Assembly: GCF_013214175.1 (NCBI RefSeq)
Contig: NZ_JABSPA010000002.1
Span: 248,001-312,000, forward strand
DNA length: 64,000 nucleotides
Direction of reading: 5' to 3'
Origin: Colwellia sp.
GTDB taxonomy: Bacteria > Pseudomonadota > Gammaproteobacteria > Enterobacterales > Alteromonadaceae
Part shown: positions 36,628-44,598 of the stretch, in pieces
How positions within the stretch are numbered: the first letter of the stretch is position 1
Layout: each line of letters begins with the position of its first letter
Made by a program: the position numbers and the translations under genes
The notes under the pieces: model-generated
What the model was told of the DNA's origin: nothing
The model's database searches: none
Seen by the model: only the letters and a program-made list of their open reading frames with translations

Positions 36628-37179
36628 ATGAAATCAATTGAAGAGCAATTAGCACGCTATAAAAGTGTACATTTAAATCAAAAAAACATTAATACCCATT
36701 TTGTTGGTGTGCCCTTAATTGTTTTGGCCGTCACCTTGATGCTGAGTACTATTGGTTTTGAAATAAAAGTGGATGATGTCTTAAGCGCACCCTTCACCCT
36801 AGAGTTTACCTTAGCTATGGTGATTTTTGCGGTTATAGCTATTTATTATTTATTTTTACACCGACTATTAGCCTTGGGTATGCTGGTTTATATCGCAGTA
36901 AACTTGTTTGTCGCGCACTTATTTAGTGGTATTGATAACCTGTTTTATATGGCCATAGGTTTGTTTGTGATTGGCTGGATTATTCAATTTGTTGGTCATC
37001 ATTATGAAAAAGCGAAACCGGCTTTTGTTGATGACTTGAGCCAGTTTCTTATTGGACCATTATTTTTAATGGCTGAAGTGTATTTTATGCTCGGGTTAGA
37101 GCCTGTATTAAAAGCTCACATTACTTCACTAGCAGTAGAAAAACGCAAAGCATTAGAACAGCAAAAACGCGCTAAATAG
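36628..37179 (+). CDS. Mpo1/DUF962-like membrane protein
   Basis: 183 residues with four membrane segments (about 25-45, 58-78, 80-98 and 102-125, plus one near 145-165). Family marks: INTHFVGVPLIVLAV near the N terminus and GWIIQFVGHHYEKAKPAFVDDLSQFLIGPLFLMAEV near 113-150, with the conserved His residues of the Mpo1-like family. Yeast Mpo1 is an Fe(II)-dependent dioxygenase in 2-hydroxy fatty acid alpha-oxidation; the bacterial members are little studied, so the activity is an extrapolation. Short, charged C terminus. Last gene of the plus-strand group, convergent with tesB. Confidence 0.8.
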   Translation: MKSIEEQLARYKSVHLNQKNINTHFVGVPLIVLAVTLMLSTIGFEIKVDDVLSAPFTLEFTLAMVIFAVIAIYYLFLHRLLALGMLVYIAVNLFVAHLFSGIDNLFYMAIGLFVIGWIIQFVGHHYEKAKPAFVDDLSQFLIGPLFLMAEVYFMLGLEPVLKAHITSLAVEKRKALEQQKRAK

Positions 37180-37201
37180 CCCGAACTACTGGCTTGAAAA
37201 T

Positions 37202-37230
37202 TATGTGGCGATAAATTTTATAGCCACATA
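37202..37230. terminator. Hairpin between convergent Mpo1-like gene and tesB
   Basis: TATGTGGC (37202-37209) and GCCACATA (37223-37230). T-runs are weak on both sides; terminator function is likely from its convergent position. Confidence 0.45.
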
Positions 37231-37232
37231 CT

Positions 37233-37330
37233 TTATCGTTGTCTAATTACACCTTCTTGCATAGTTGAAGCAACGAGTTGTCCCTGGTGCTTTACCTTAA
37301 TAATAAATATTTGTCCGCGCATTAAACCGC
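37233..37330 (-). pseudogene. Diverged copy of the tesB 3' end
   Basis: Read on the minus strand, the 98 bp downstream of the tesB stop encode GLMRGQIF ... GQLVASTMQEGVIRQR-stop, versus GLVRGQIY ... GKLVASTMQEGVIRQR-stop in tesB itself. The terminal residues are the same but the codons differ (for example CGA-TAA versus AGG-TAG), and the middle has six extra bases, keeping frame. The copy therefore looks like the tail of a different tesB allele. It has no start and is not a gene. Confidence 0.88.
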
Positions 37331-37333
37331 TAC

Positions 37334-38191
37334 CTACCTTTGTCTAATTACGCCTTCTTGCATAGTTGAAGCGACTAATTTTCCCTGACGATCATATATT
37401 TGCCCTCGTACTAAGCCTCGGCCATTACTTGCTGACGGACTATCCATACAATAAAGTAACCAATCATCGAAGCGAAATGGACGATGAAACCACATGGCGT
37501 GATCTATGGTGGCTATTTGGAAGTTTGGTTGCCAATGACTGACGCCATGCGGCAATAACGCCGTCGGTAAAAAGTGAAAATCTGAGGTATAAGCCAACAT
37601 ATAGGTATGAATACCTAAGTCATCGGGTAAATCACCATTAGCTTTTATCCACATTTGACTGACAGAATTGGTTGGTTTTGGTTGCAGCCAGTTGTATTGC
37701 TGTACTGGACGCATATCAATAGGCTTTTCAGCTAAGAATTTTTCGCGCATTGTTTCGGGAATGTATTGCTGGTTGGCTTTAATATAGTCGGTAAATGATG
37801 GTAAATCTTCAGGAGCGGGCACATCAGGCATGGTATCTTGGTGATTAAAGCCGCCTTCGCTATGTTGAAAAGATGCGGTCATATAGAAGATGGCTTTGCC
37901 GTTTTGTATTGCTTGTACACGGCGAGTGCTGAAACTTGCGCCATCACGAATGACTTCTACTTCATAGACTACCGGCAGACTAGCATCACCGGCACGAAGA
38001 AAATAAGAATGCAGTGAATTGACCGAGCGATCAGCGGCAATGGTTTCTTGTGCTGCTGAGAGGGCTTGCCCCATGACTTGACCACCAAAGAGTGCTCGAA
38101 AGCCTAAATCTTGGCTTTGACCTCGATAGATACCTTGCTCAATGACTTCTAACTTTAATAACGCCGATAACTCATCCAAGACACGTGTCAT
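37334..38191 (-). CDS. tesB: Acyl-CoA thioesterase II
   Basis: Double hot-dog thioesterase that hydrolyses medium- and long-chain acyl-CoA. From ATG 38191, which has AAAGGT upstream, it has 285 residues (E. coli 286); an in-frame extension to 38242 adds 17 residues unlike the family. Signatures: IYRGQSQDLGFRALFGGQVMGQALSAA at the N terminus, SLHSYFLRAGD near 60, and HAMWFHRPFRFDDWLLYCMDSPSASNGRGLVRG near the C terminus. Followed immediately by a diverged copy of its own 3' end. Confidence 0.95.
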   Translation of the reverse strand: MTRVLDELSALLKLEVIEQGIYRGQSQDLGFRALFGGQVMGQALSAAQETIAADRSVNSLHSYFLRAGDASLPVVYEVEVIRDGASFSTRRVQAIQNGKAIFYMTASFQHSEGGFNHQDTMPDVPAPEDLPSFTDYIKANQQYIPETMREKFLAEKPIDMRPVQQYNWLQPKPTNSVSQMWIKANGDLPDDLGIHTYMLAYTSDFHFLPTALLPHGVSHWQPNFQIATIDHAMWFHRPFRFDDWLLYCMDSPSASNGRGLVRGQIYDRQGKLVASTMQEGVIRQR

Positions 38192-38436
38192 GTTTTTTAC
38201 CTTTATATTGCAGAAATACCGATTGGCATAAACGTTATACATAACGAAGTGACAACTTCTCAGTACAAACGGGTATAACTATTTGGCTAGACGCCAATTA
38301 ATTCAAGGTTGTTAGTTTAATCGCTATTGATGTTATATGTAAAGTAGGTTAAATTTCATCCATAAGAAGAATAATAAAATAAATGAATAACAAAAATATA
38401 ACATTTAAAAAATCATAATGGACTGGGATGGAGATT

Positions 38437-38694
38437 ATGGCGTTAGCGATGCAAAGAGAAGATCTGCTAGAACGGCGACAACCAACGTCAGGCGACTTCG
38501 ATAATTTATGGGAAGAGTTAACCTTAGCGCAGAAGTTTGCTGCTAGTAGTTTGACCCAATTTGGTTACAAACTTAACTTCATAAGAGACTTTTATGATAC
38601 TCATATTGCAGTATTAAGCTGTAATGAAAATATTGCTGTGATTTCTAAAGGAGGAGAAATCAATACTCACCCAAATATCGATATTCGTCATTAA
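38437..38694 (+). CDS. Small hypothetical protein
   Basis: 85 residues from ATG 38437 (GGAG just upstream); an ATG three codons earlier at 38428 is also possible. Sequence features: acidic N-terminal half (EDLLERRQPTSGDFDNLWEELTLAQ), then KFAASSLTQFGYKLNFIRDF and a strand-rich end (IAVLSCNENIAVISKGGEIN). No signal or membrane segment, and no family recognised. It is followed by a strong terminator, which supports a real transcript. Confidence 0.55.
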   Translation: MALAMQREDLLERRQPTSGDFDNLWEELTLAQKFAASSLTQFGYKLNFIRDFYDTHIAVLSCNENIAVISKGGEINTHPNIDIRH

Positions 38695-38710
38695 GCTATC
38701 GATAGCTAAG

Positions 38711-38735
38711 AAAAGCGCCTATTGGCGCTTTTTTT
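38711..38735 (+). terminator. Intrinsic terminator after the gene at 38437
   Basis: AAAAGCGCC - TATT - GGCGCTTTTTTT: 9-bp stem, tetraloop, seven Ts. Confidence 0.9.
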
Positions 38736-38819
38736 GTGTCTTTTTTCTGCTTTTTAAGGTTTTTCGACCATTAATAACGTAAAATAGCGGACATTATTGG
38801 TAAAAAAGTAATTGTATTT

Positions 38820-39437
38820 ATGTCTCGTTCAAAAAAATCTAGAAAACCAGGTGGCGCACCTACAGCTAAACCTAAGTTAAGTAAGCAAGAATTAGCTACT
38901 GTTGAAAAACGCATCCGTAAATCCACGGGCAAGGTGGCGGGTAATCGCCAAAAAGAAGCAACACAAGAAAAAACAGATAACAATCAACAAAAGACGAACA
39001 AAGATCCTCGCCTAGGTAATAAAACCCCTATTGCTTTAGGTAAAATTGTCGCAAAAGTAGAAAAAGCTAAGCAAGTAAAAGCACAGCAAAGCAGTGAAAA
39101 GTCAGCCGGTATTGCCAGTATTCGTTATGTTGAAAATACGGATAATGAACAGCCAGCTAAAACAGAACTGTCTGCAGAGCAAGAGATAGATGCTATTGAG
39201 CAAGATGAAACATTGCAAAGTATTTTAGCTAAGCAAGAAGATGATATAGCCTTAACTGAGCAAGAAGTTGATTACTACAATGAGAAGATGGAACGTCATC
39301 AAGTATTATCAGCTGAATTAGGTCTCGATGATGAAGACGAAGCCAGTGAAAGCGATGAAGAAAAAGGTAGTGATAGCGAAGATGACTTATGGGATAAGTT
39401 GGATCGCCCAGACTTTTCAGATTTTGAAGAGAAATAG
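38820..39437 (+). CDS. yihI: YihI, Der GTPase-activating protein
   Basis: 205 residues (E. coli 169). YihI stimulates the GTPase of Der (EngA) and so affects 50S ribosome assembly. The basic N terminus MSRSKKSRKPGGAPTAK is family-typical; a charged low-complexity middle (about 50-120) is longer than in E. coli; the conserved C-terminal part has LTEQEVDYYNEKMERHQVLSAELGL, and the end is very acidic (EASESDEEKGSDSEDDLWDKL). Eight bases separate its stop from the DUF2489 gene. Confidence 0.9.
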   Translation: MSRSKKSRKPGGAPTAKPKLSKQELATVEKRIRKSTGKVAGNRQKEATQEKTDNNQQKTNKDPRLGNKTPIALGKIVAKVEKAKQVKAQQSSEKSAGIASIRYVENTDNEQPAKTELSAEQEIDAIEQDETLQSILAKQEDDIALTEQEVDYYNEKMERHQVLSAELGLDDEDEASESDEEKGSDSEDDLWDKLDRPDFSDFEEK

Positions 39438-39445
39438 TAGCTTTA

Positions 39446-39934
39446 ATGAGTGATCTTTGGCTTTATGTTTTGTTGCTTGCTGCTGTAATTGTCTTGGCTC
39501 TGGCTTTTTATGCCGGCAAGTTATTAAAACAAGTAGCACAGCAAAAAGAGCAACAACACCAAGCGCAAATAAAGCAGCAACAAGCATTAAATAAGCACGA
39601 TAAAAAAGTACTTGATAGTGTGTTATTGATTACGCGCGCTATGCAGCAAGAGCAGTGTGAGTTTGATGAAGGCTGTTGGCGCTTATCTGTGTTGTTATCT
39701 TCATTGAAAACAATGACGGAAATGCCAGTGAAATTTCCTGGCATTTATGGCTTATACGATGCAATTAAAGATCTAGCCATACGTGATGCACGTAAAACAC
39801 TAACGAAAAAAGAGCGGATGCGTGAAGACTATAAACGCATGACGGCTTTAAATAACATGCATGATAAAGTTGTTGCAGACTTAGATGGTCTTCATCAGTT
39901 CACTGCAGAGCAGCTCACTCGTTTAACTGCTTAA
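39446..39934 (+). CDS. DUF2489 family protein
   Basis: 162 residues with a single N-terminal membrane helix (about 4-24) followed by a Gln/Lys-rich coiled coil (about 25-55) and a soluble helical domain: LLITRAMQQEQCEFDEGCWRLSVLLSSLK, FPGIYGLYDAIKDL and REDYKRMTALNNMHD. The order yihI - DUF2489 - hemN is common in Shewanella, Vibrio and relatives, which supports the call. Molecular function unknown. Probably in one transcript with yihI. Confidence 0.83.
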   Translation: MSDLWLYVLLLAAVIVLALAFYAGKLLKQVAQQKEQQHQAQIKQQQALNKHDKKVLDSVLLITRAMQQEQCEFDEGCWRLSVLLSSLKTMTEMPVKFPGIYGLYDAIKDLAIRDARKTLTKKERMREDYKRMTALNNMHDKVVADLDGLHQFTAEQLTRLTA

Positions 39935-39966
39935 TCACTCATTGATACCTCATTTATAGATTAGTG

Positions 39967-40002
39967 CCAATAGCTATATTCCTCGCTATTGGTATTCTTT
40001 TT
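39967..40002 (+). terminator. Terminator between DUF2489 gene and hemN
   Basis: CCAATAGC (39967-39974) and GCTATTGG (39985-39992), then TATTCTTTTTT. It separates yihI-DUF2489 from hemN. Confidence 0.75.
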
Positions 40003-40012
40003 TGCTCGCTTA

Positions 40013-40053
40013 TTGCGCTTGATCAATAACCATACTTTTGAAAAGGATATAAT
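40013..40053 (+). promoter_or_regulatory. FNR-type class II promoter of hemN
   Basis: TTGCG-CTTG-ATCAA (40013-40026) matches the FNR consensus TTGAT-N4-ATCAA with one perfect half. A TATAAT -10 box lies at 40048-40053. The site centre is then about 41 bp upstream of the expected start, the spacing used by class II FNR activation. Oxygen-independent HemN would thus be raised under anoxia. Confidence 0.72.
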
Positions 40054-40086
40054 ATTTTCGATCGCTAAATAAAATGGTACGAAAAT

Positions 40087-41457
40087 ATGAAAGTAAGTGA
40101 ATTCTTCGATAATAAACTATTAAATAAATATAACACCAGTGGACCAAGATACACCTCTTACCCAACGGCGTTAGAATTCCATGATGACTTTAAACATGAT
40201 GATTTTATTAAAGCGATAGAAGACTCGCAAAATCGTGAATTGTCACTTTACGTGCATATTCCATTTTGTCACACGCTTTGTTATTACTGCGGTTGTAATA
40301 AAGTTATTACTCGCCATCGTGACAAAGCAGATACTTACCTTGAATATTTAGCCAAAGAGATTTCCCTTCAGGCGCCATTGTTTGAAGAATATACCGTTAA
40401 GCAATTACATTGGGGCGGTGGCACACCAAGCTTTTTAACACATCCACAAATCACTAAGCTGGTCTCTTTATTAAAAGAGAAATTCAATTTCTCTGATGAT
40501 TTAGAAATGAGTATTGAAATAGATCCCCGTGAAATTGAGATGGACTTAGCGGAACACTTATATTCCTTAGGCTTTAATCGCTTAAGTTTAGGTGTGCAAG
40601 ATCTTGATTTAAAAGTTCAACAAGCCATTAACCGTGTACAGTCAACTGAGTTTATTGGTAACTTTATTCAGCATGCTAAATCGGTTGGTTTTAAATCAAT
40701 TAATATTGATTTGATTTATGGCTTACCACATCAAACTCTTGAGAACTTTACGAAAACTTTAGTGAAAGCACATGAGTGGGATGTTGATCGTATCTCGCTA
40801 TTTAGCTATGCGCATATACCAAGTCGTTTTGCCGCACAACGTAAATTACGTGATGAATGGCTGCCTAATACTCAAGAAAAATTCGCCTTAATGAAGTTGG
40901 CTATAGAAACGCTTTGTGACTTTGGTTACGATTTTATTGGCATGGATCACTTTGCTAAACCTAATGATGAATTATCAGTAGCACAAAGTGATGGCACCTT
41001 GCATCGTAATTTCCAAGGTTACACTACCCGAGGTGGTTGTGATTTATTAGGCTTGGGTGTGTCATCAATCAGCTCTATTGGTAATAGCTTTAGCCAGAAT
41101 ATAAAAGACTTAAAAGAATATTATCAAGCAATTACCGAAAGGCAGCACGCGCAGATAAAAGGCGTAAGTTTAACTGAAGACGATATTTTACGTGGTGAAG
41201 TCATTCAAGAATTGATGTGTAACTTGTATCTAGATAAACAGCTGATTAGTGAAAAATTTAATATTGATTTTGATGAATATTTTGCTGAAGACTTACCACT
41301 ATTGAATACATTTATTGATGATGGTTTAGTCGAAAATACTGCTAATCATATTAAAGTAGAGCAAAAAGCCCGTTTATTAATTCGTATTATTTGTATGAGC
41401 TTTGATGCTTATATGAAAAAGCATATTAATCAACAACGCTTCTCGCGGGTTATTTAA
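40087..41457 (+). CDS. hemN: Oxygen-independent coproporphyrinogen III oxidase
   Basis: Radical SAM enzyme that decarboxylates coproporphyrinogen III to protoporphyrinogen IX without oxygen, in heme synthesis. It has 456 residues (E. coli 457). The cluster motif is HIPFCHTLCYYCGC with Cys61, Cys65 and Cys68; the N-terminal NTSGPRYTSYPTALEFHD is diagnostic of true HemN as opposed to HemW. GGGTPSFLT near 113 is the SAM-binding GGGTP motif. Preceded by an FNR-type promoter. Confidence 0.96.
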   Translation: MKVSEFFDNKLLNKYNTSGPRYTSYPTALEFHDDFKHDDFIKAIEDSQNRELSLYVHIPFCHTLCYYCGCNKVITRHRDKADTYLEYLAKEISLQAPLFEEYTVKQLHWGGGTPSFLTHPQITKLVSLLKEKFNFSDDLEMSIEIDPREIEMDLAEHLYSLGFNRLSLGVQDLDLKVQQAINRVQSTEFIGNFIQHAKSVGFKSINIDLIYGLPHQTLENFTKTLVKAHEWDVDRISLFSYAHIPSRFAAQRKLRDEWLPNTQEKFALMKLAIETLCDFGYDFIGMDHFAKPNDELSVAQSDGTLHRNFQGYTTRGGCDLLGLGVSSISSIGNSFSQNIKDLKEYYQAITERQHAQIKGVSLTEDDILRGEVIQELMCNLYLDKQLISEKFNIDFDEYFAEDLPLLNTFIDDGLVENTANHIKVEQKARLLIRIICMSFDAYMKKHINQQRFSRVI

Positions 41458-41567
41458 TCCGCTAAATGTAATAGTAAGCGCTGAAGGTTGCGATAGCTTG
41501 TTGAGGATCTTTGTGAAGGGTAATTTGCAAAAGGTTATTATTGCAAGTTACTTACTGACGTTAATGA

Positions 41568-41589
41568 CCCCGAACGTTGAAGTTCGGGG
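41568..41589. terminator. Hairpin between hemN and rmf
   Basis: CCCCGAAC - 6 nt - GTTCGGGG, between two convergent genes. The T-rich tract is weak; termination of hemN or rmf is likely from position. Confidence 0.55.
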
Positions 41590-41635
41590 CTTAAGATTAC
41601 TTTGATTACTTATCAAATTTATTGATCACATTAAG

Positions 41636-41809
41636 TTAGCGAAATAAGCCCATATTTCTATCACTAATGGCTTCTCGCCAACCACCTAACCATTGCGATT
41701 TTGCCTCAATATTTTGATAAGGACATTGGTCCTTAGCTTTGCCTCCTAGACCAGCTTGATAGCCATTAGAATGCGCTCTACCTAATTTATCTCTTTTTTG
41801 TCTTTTCAT
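41636..41809 (-). CDS. rmf: Ribosome modulation factor (57 residues)
   Basis: Small protein that dimerises 70S ribosomes to 100S particles in stationary phase. Reading from ATG 41809 gives MKRQKRDKLGRAHSNGYQAG, then LGGKAKDQCPYQ, SQWLGGWREAISDR and a final LFR, ending at TAA 41636. The E. coli protein (55 residues) has the same MKRQKRD, GYQAG, CPYQ and SQWLGGWREA blocks. GAGGTG lies about 6 nt before the start. Convergent with hemN. A MITE-like element lies 50 nt upstream of the start, in or near the promoter. Confidence 0.95.
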   Translation of the reverse strand: MKRQKRDKLGRAHSNGYQAGLGGKAKDQCPYQNIEAKSQWLGGWREAISDRNMGLFR

Positions 41810-41858
41810 CTACTACACCTCATAAACACCTCGTAATTATCTTATAAATCAATTGATA

Positions 41859-42121
41859 ATACCAATTCCAATAAGTTTCTTCCGACTCAGCGAGAGTTAA
41901 AAGGCTCAGAGGCAAGGCTTTGATTGTAGATAATGGTTATCCCCTTATCAAAATCAATAACGCAGCATGTAAGTCTTTTAAACTCGCCCTTCGGGAGTTT
42001 TCCAGCGATTCGATAACCGCACAGAATTTCTTTCATATAGAGTGACTATATGCAAAAAATTCTATTTGTTCTCAAACCGCTGGCAAACTCTGAGTGGGAA
42101 CTAACTTAATGGACTTGGTAT
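41859..42121. mobile_element. MITE-like element, copy B (263 bp)
   Basis: Begins ATACCAATTCCAATAAGTT and ends ACTTAATGGACTTGGTAT; the outer ~30 bp are inverted repeats including CGACTCAG and CTGAGTGGG. It aligns along its whole length with the element at 19774-20037 and lacks an ORF. It sits upstream of rmf, so its left end may carry or displace promoter elements of rmf. Confidence 0.82.
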
Positions 42122-42560
42122 GACATATATAGAAACCTTAATTAGATAAAGATTTCTAATTACTAAATACTACAGAGTGGCCGATTTACTAATTTTGTCT
42201 TGTATTTAATTTTGCAGAGTTTTTTAAATCGACGGCTTATTTAAGAGGATTTTGGCAGGTGATGCAAGAGGGAAAAATAGAAATATAGTGTGCAAAAAAA
42301 TGATTCTTAGTAAAAAAGATAACAGATTATTTTGAGCTTAAAAGTTTATTTGATAAAACAAATTGTTAGCAAGTTCTAATGATAATCGTTATTACTTGAG
42401 AGGTTAATCCGTTTGTTTTTTAGACAAAAATACTCTAAAGAAATTGCATGGACTATTTAGTATTAAATCGCCTGAGAGGAAATTAATGGCTGGATGTTTA
42501 CTATGACTTAGTCAGCAGCAGTTAACTTTACTTAGTTTCGGCTGTAGCTGGATTTAAGCA
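42122..42560. other. Non-coding stretch with an orphan Fur-box-like site
   Basis: About 440 nt between MITE copy B and the DUF3820 gene (which reads toward it). No ORF longer than about 12 codons with a plausible start. The only clear signal is the Fur-like site at 42375-42393. Confidence 0.5.
42375..42393. promoter_or_regulatory. Fur-box-like site without an evident target gene
   Basis: TCTAATGATAATCGTTATT matches 15 of 19 positions of the Fur consensus GATAATGATAATCATTATC. No iron gene lies next to it. A small RNA transcribed from here would be one explanation; no terminator-like hairpin was found close downstream. Confidence 0.45.
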
Positions 42561-42806
42561 TTAACTTTCTAATAAAGGTTGCAGCATAGCTTCTAGACCA
42601 TTGAGTTTAACCTCATACATTAAGGCCAGTTGTTGGCCTAATTTACCTTCAGGAAAACCTTTGCTATGAAACCAAACCAGATAAGGTTCAGGTAGCTGTA
42701 GCAGCTTTCTGCCAGCATATTTGCCAAAGGGCATGGTTTGATTAATGGCCGCAACTAATGTTTGTTGATCGTTTAGCAAAATGTTGTCCTCTACAGAGTT
42801 TGTCAT
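42561..42806 (-). CDS. DUF3820 family protein
   Basis: 81 residues. The core MPFGKYAGRKLLQLPEPYLVWFHSKGFPEGKLGQQLALMYE (positions 24-65) is the DUF3820 pattern: a short domain with F-G-K-Y-x-G and YL-x-WF motifs. Some members are annotated as quorum-sensing-regulated virulence factors, but the biochemical role is unknown. It is divergent from the gene at 42911 with about 104 nt between them. Confidence 0.82.
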   Translation of the reverse strand: MTNSVEDNILLNDQQTLVAAINQTMPFGKYAGRKLLQLPEPYLVWFHSKGFPEGKLGQQLALMYEVKLNGLEAMLQPLLES

Positions 42807-42910
42807 ATTTGTGACATGGTTAAGTCACAAAAGCTTCATTTGTACTCATTATACTGCTCCTAACTTAAAAGGTTAATAACTCAGTGTTAACCGGTTGAAT
42901 AAAATTAGGG

Positions 42911-44029
42911 ATGAAGATGTCAATTATTAGAAAACGAAGTGCGGCTCACAAAGCCTATTTGCCTGGTAATGTCCGCGATAATCAATATATCTTAGCCGAG
43001 TTTACTTTGACCGATGAAATGCTACAGCGCTTTTCTGGAAAATACAGCGATTTAAAACCACAGAAATATTATGATTTTTATCAGCAATTATCGACAATAT
43101 TTTTTCAACTAACTGAGGACGTTGAGCTTAAGAACTGTCAATTCATTGCCAACGACAAATTAGCTCGGGTGCGTTTTAGTCAAGAGATGCACCAATGGCA
43201 AACAAATCAGCAGATTCTATTTTATTACAATCCAGAGAGTCACCAGCTTAAAAAATCGTTTTTTGATGGCAGTAAAAGAGCAAATAAAATTTGTTTACTC
43301 TTTTTGGCTACAGGCAGTGAAATTCGAGTGAATGCTGCCAGGTTTCATAGCAGAGTTAGTCAAGTGGTACAGAAATTCTGCGAAAAAATTCAGCTAGATA
43401 AAAGCGATATGCGCCTTAGAGATCATCAACATCTTACCTATGATTTATTTGCTAAAAATAAAGGCTGCACCACCACACAGCCTCATAAGTTACGTGAAAT
43501 TAAAAAACGTTATGCTAGCCAAGATGTACAATTACCTACTTATCACAGCGCCATGAGTTATGCCGTAGTTACCTTGAATATTAGTAATAAGCTGTTGCAA
43601 CAAGTTGAAATTGATAGTCACTCGCAAGATCCTTATAACCCTTTGTACACTTACTTAACTGACATTTTTACTATGGCAGCAAAGCACTACAATTTAAATA
43701 ATGGTGCACTGATTGCTAACGGTTTAGTGCCTATTGTTCGCTATAGTATCCATGAGATAGTTTCCCGTGTCGGCGAGTTACAAATGTTGGGTTACAATCC
43801 CGAGCAAAGCCCATGCGGAATTATTAGTAAGTGGCGTGCTGGCGAGCTAGCGGATAGCATACATTTTATCTTTGTTGCCACCCCTGAGAATAATAGTGAA
43901 TATGGCTTTGGTCAGTTTTTAAATCAAATAGAACAAGCGATGCAATTGATGGCGGTTGAGCTTGAAATTGAGCCGAGTAAAGAAGAGCTGATGGTTAGAT
44001 TCCATCAACACATTGCTTATAATTTTTAA
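42911..44029 (+). CDS. Uncharacterised cytosolic protein, possibly DUF3083
   Basis: 372 residues, no signal or membrane segment. It looks like two related halves: about 25-150 (QYILAEFTLTDEMLQRFSG, YYDFYQQLSTIFFQLTEDVELKNCQFIANDKLARVRFS) and about 215-365 (SYAVVTLNISNKLLQQVEI, YTYLTDIFTMAAKHYNLNNGALIANGLVPIVRYS). Each has a strand, a helix and an x-FIANxLxxVRxS-like strand, suggesting an internal duplication. I think this is the DUF3083 family of Alteromonadales; no function is known to me. Start may be ATG 42917, which has better spacing to AGGG. Confidence 0.65.
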   Translation: MKMSIIRKRSAAHKAYLPGNVRDNQYILAEFTLTDEMLQRFSGKYSDLKPQKYYDFYQQLSTIFFQLTEDVELKNCQFIANDKLARVRFSQEMHQWQTNQQILFYYNPESHQLKKSFFDGSKRANKICLLFLATGSEIRVNAARFHSRVSQVVQKFCEKIQLDKSDMRLRDHQHLTYDLFAKNKGCTTTQPHKLREIKKRYASQDVQLPTYHSAMSYAVVTLNISNKLLQQVEIDSHSQDPYNPLYTYLTDIFTMAAKHYNLNNGALIANGLVPIVRYSIHEIVSRVGELQMLGYNPEQSPCGIISKWRAGELADSIHFIFVATPENNSEYGFGQFLNQIEQAMQLMAVELEIEPSKEELMVRFHQHIAYNF

Positions 44030-44038
44030 CTGATCGCT

Positions 44039-44584
44039 TTAAGCAGACTGAGGTCGTTTTTGTAACTTGCGTTGCAAGGTTCTGCGGTGCATTGAAAGCT
44101 GTCTAGCGGTAGCAGAAATATTACCTTGGTTGACTTTTAACACTTGCTGAATATGTTGCCATTCAACTTGCTCGGCAGATAACGTTTTTTCGCTTTGATT
44201 ATCTACTTCGATAGCTGAAGCTTTACTGCCCTTAAGGGTGGCAAGTAAAGTTTGGCTATCTACAGGTTTAGATAAATAGTCATCAGCGCCTAGCTTTATC
44301 GCTTCAACAGCGGTGGCAATGCTAGCAAAACCAGTCAGTAATACAATACGGCTTTTTGGTCGTAATTTACGTAATGGTGTGATGATCGACAGAGTGTTTT
44401 CATGAGCCAATTTCATATCCAGCAAAATATAATCGGGCGTGTGCCTATGGCAGGCGAGTAGTGCATCATTATTATTATCAACCTGCACACAATCAAAACC
44501 ATGTTTGCTCAACCGTCTATTCAAAGTGTTGGCAAAAATAACATCATCTTCAACGATTAATAATTTGGACTTTGCTGTTGTCAT
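44039..44584 (-). CDS. RegA/PrrA-type redox response regulator
   Basis: 181 residues from ATG 44584, which has AGGA about 8 nt upstream; an in-frame ATG at 44611 would overlap the kinase gene. Receiver domain about 5-120: phosphoryl acceptor Asp56 (YILLDMKLA), conserved Lys106 (LSKPVD). A Fis-type helix-turn-helix ends the protein (NQGNISATARQLSMHRRTLQRKLQKR), the layout of ActR/PrrA/RegA/RoxR. These regulators control respiration, electron-flow and redox genes. 14 nt after the kinase stop, so the pair is an operon. Confidence 0.9.
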   Translation of the reverse strand: MTTAKSKLLIVEDDVIFANTLNRRLSKHGFDCVQVDNNNDALLACHRHTPDYILLDMKLAHENTLSIITPLRKLRPKSRIVLLTGFASIATAVEAIKLGADDYLSKPVDSQTLLATLKGSKASAIEVDNQSEKTLSAEQVEWQHIQQVLKVNQGNISATARQLSMHRRTLQRKLQKRPQSA

Positions 44585-44598
44585 TGCTCTTGTCCTAG

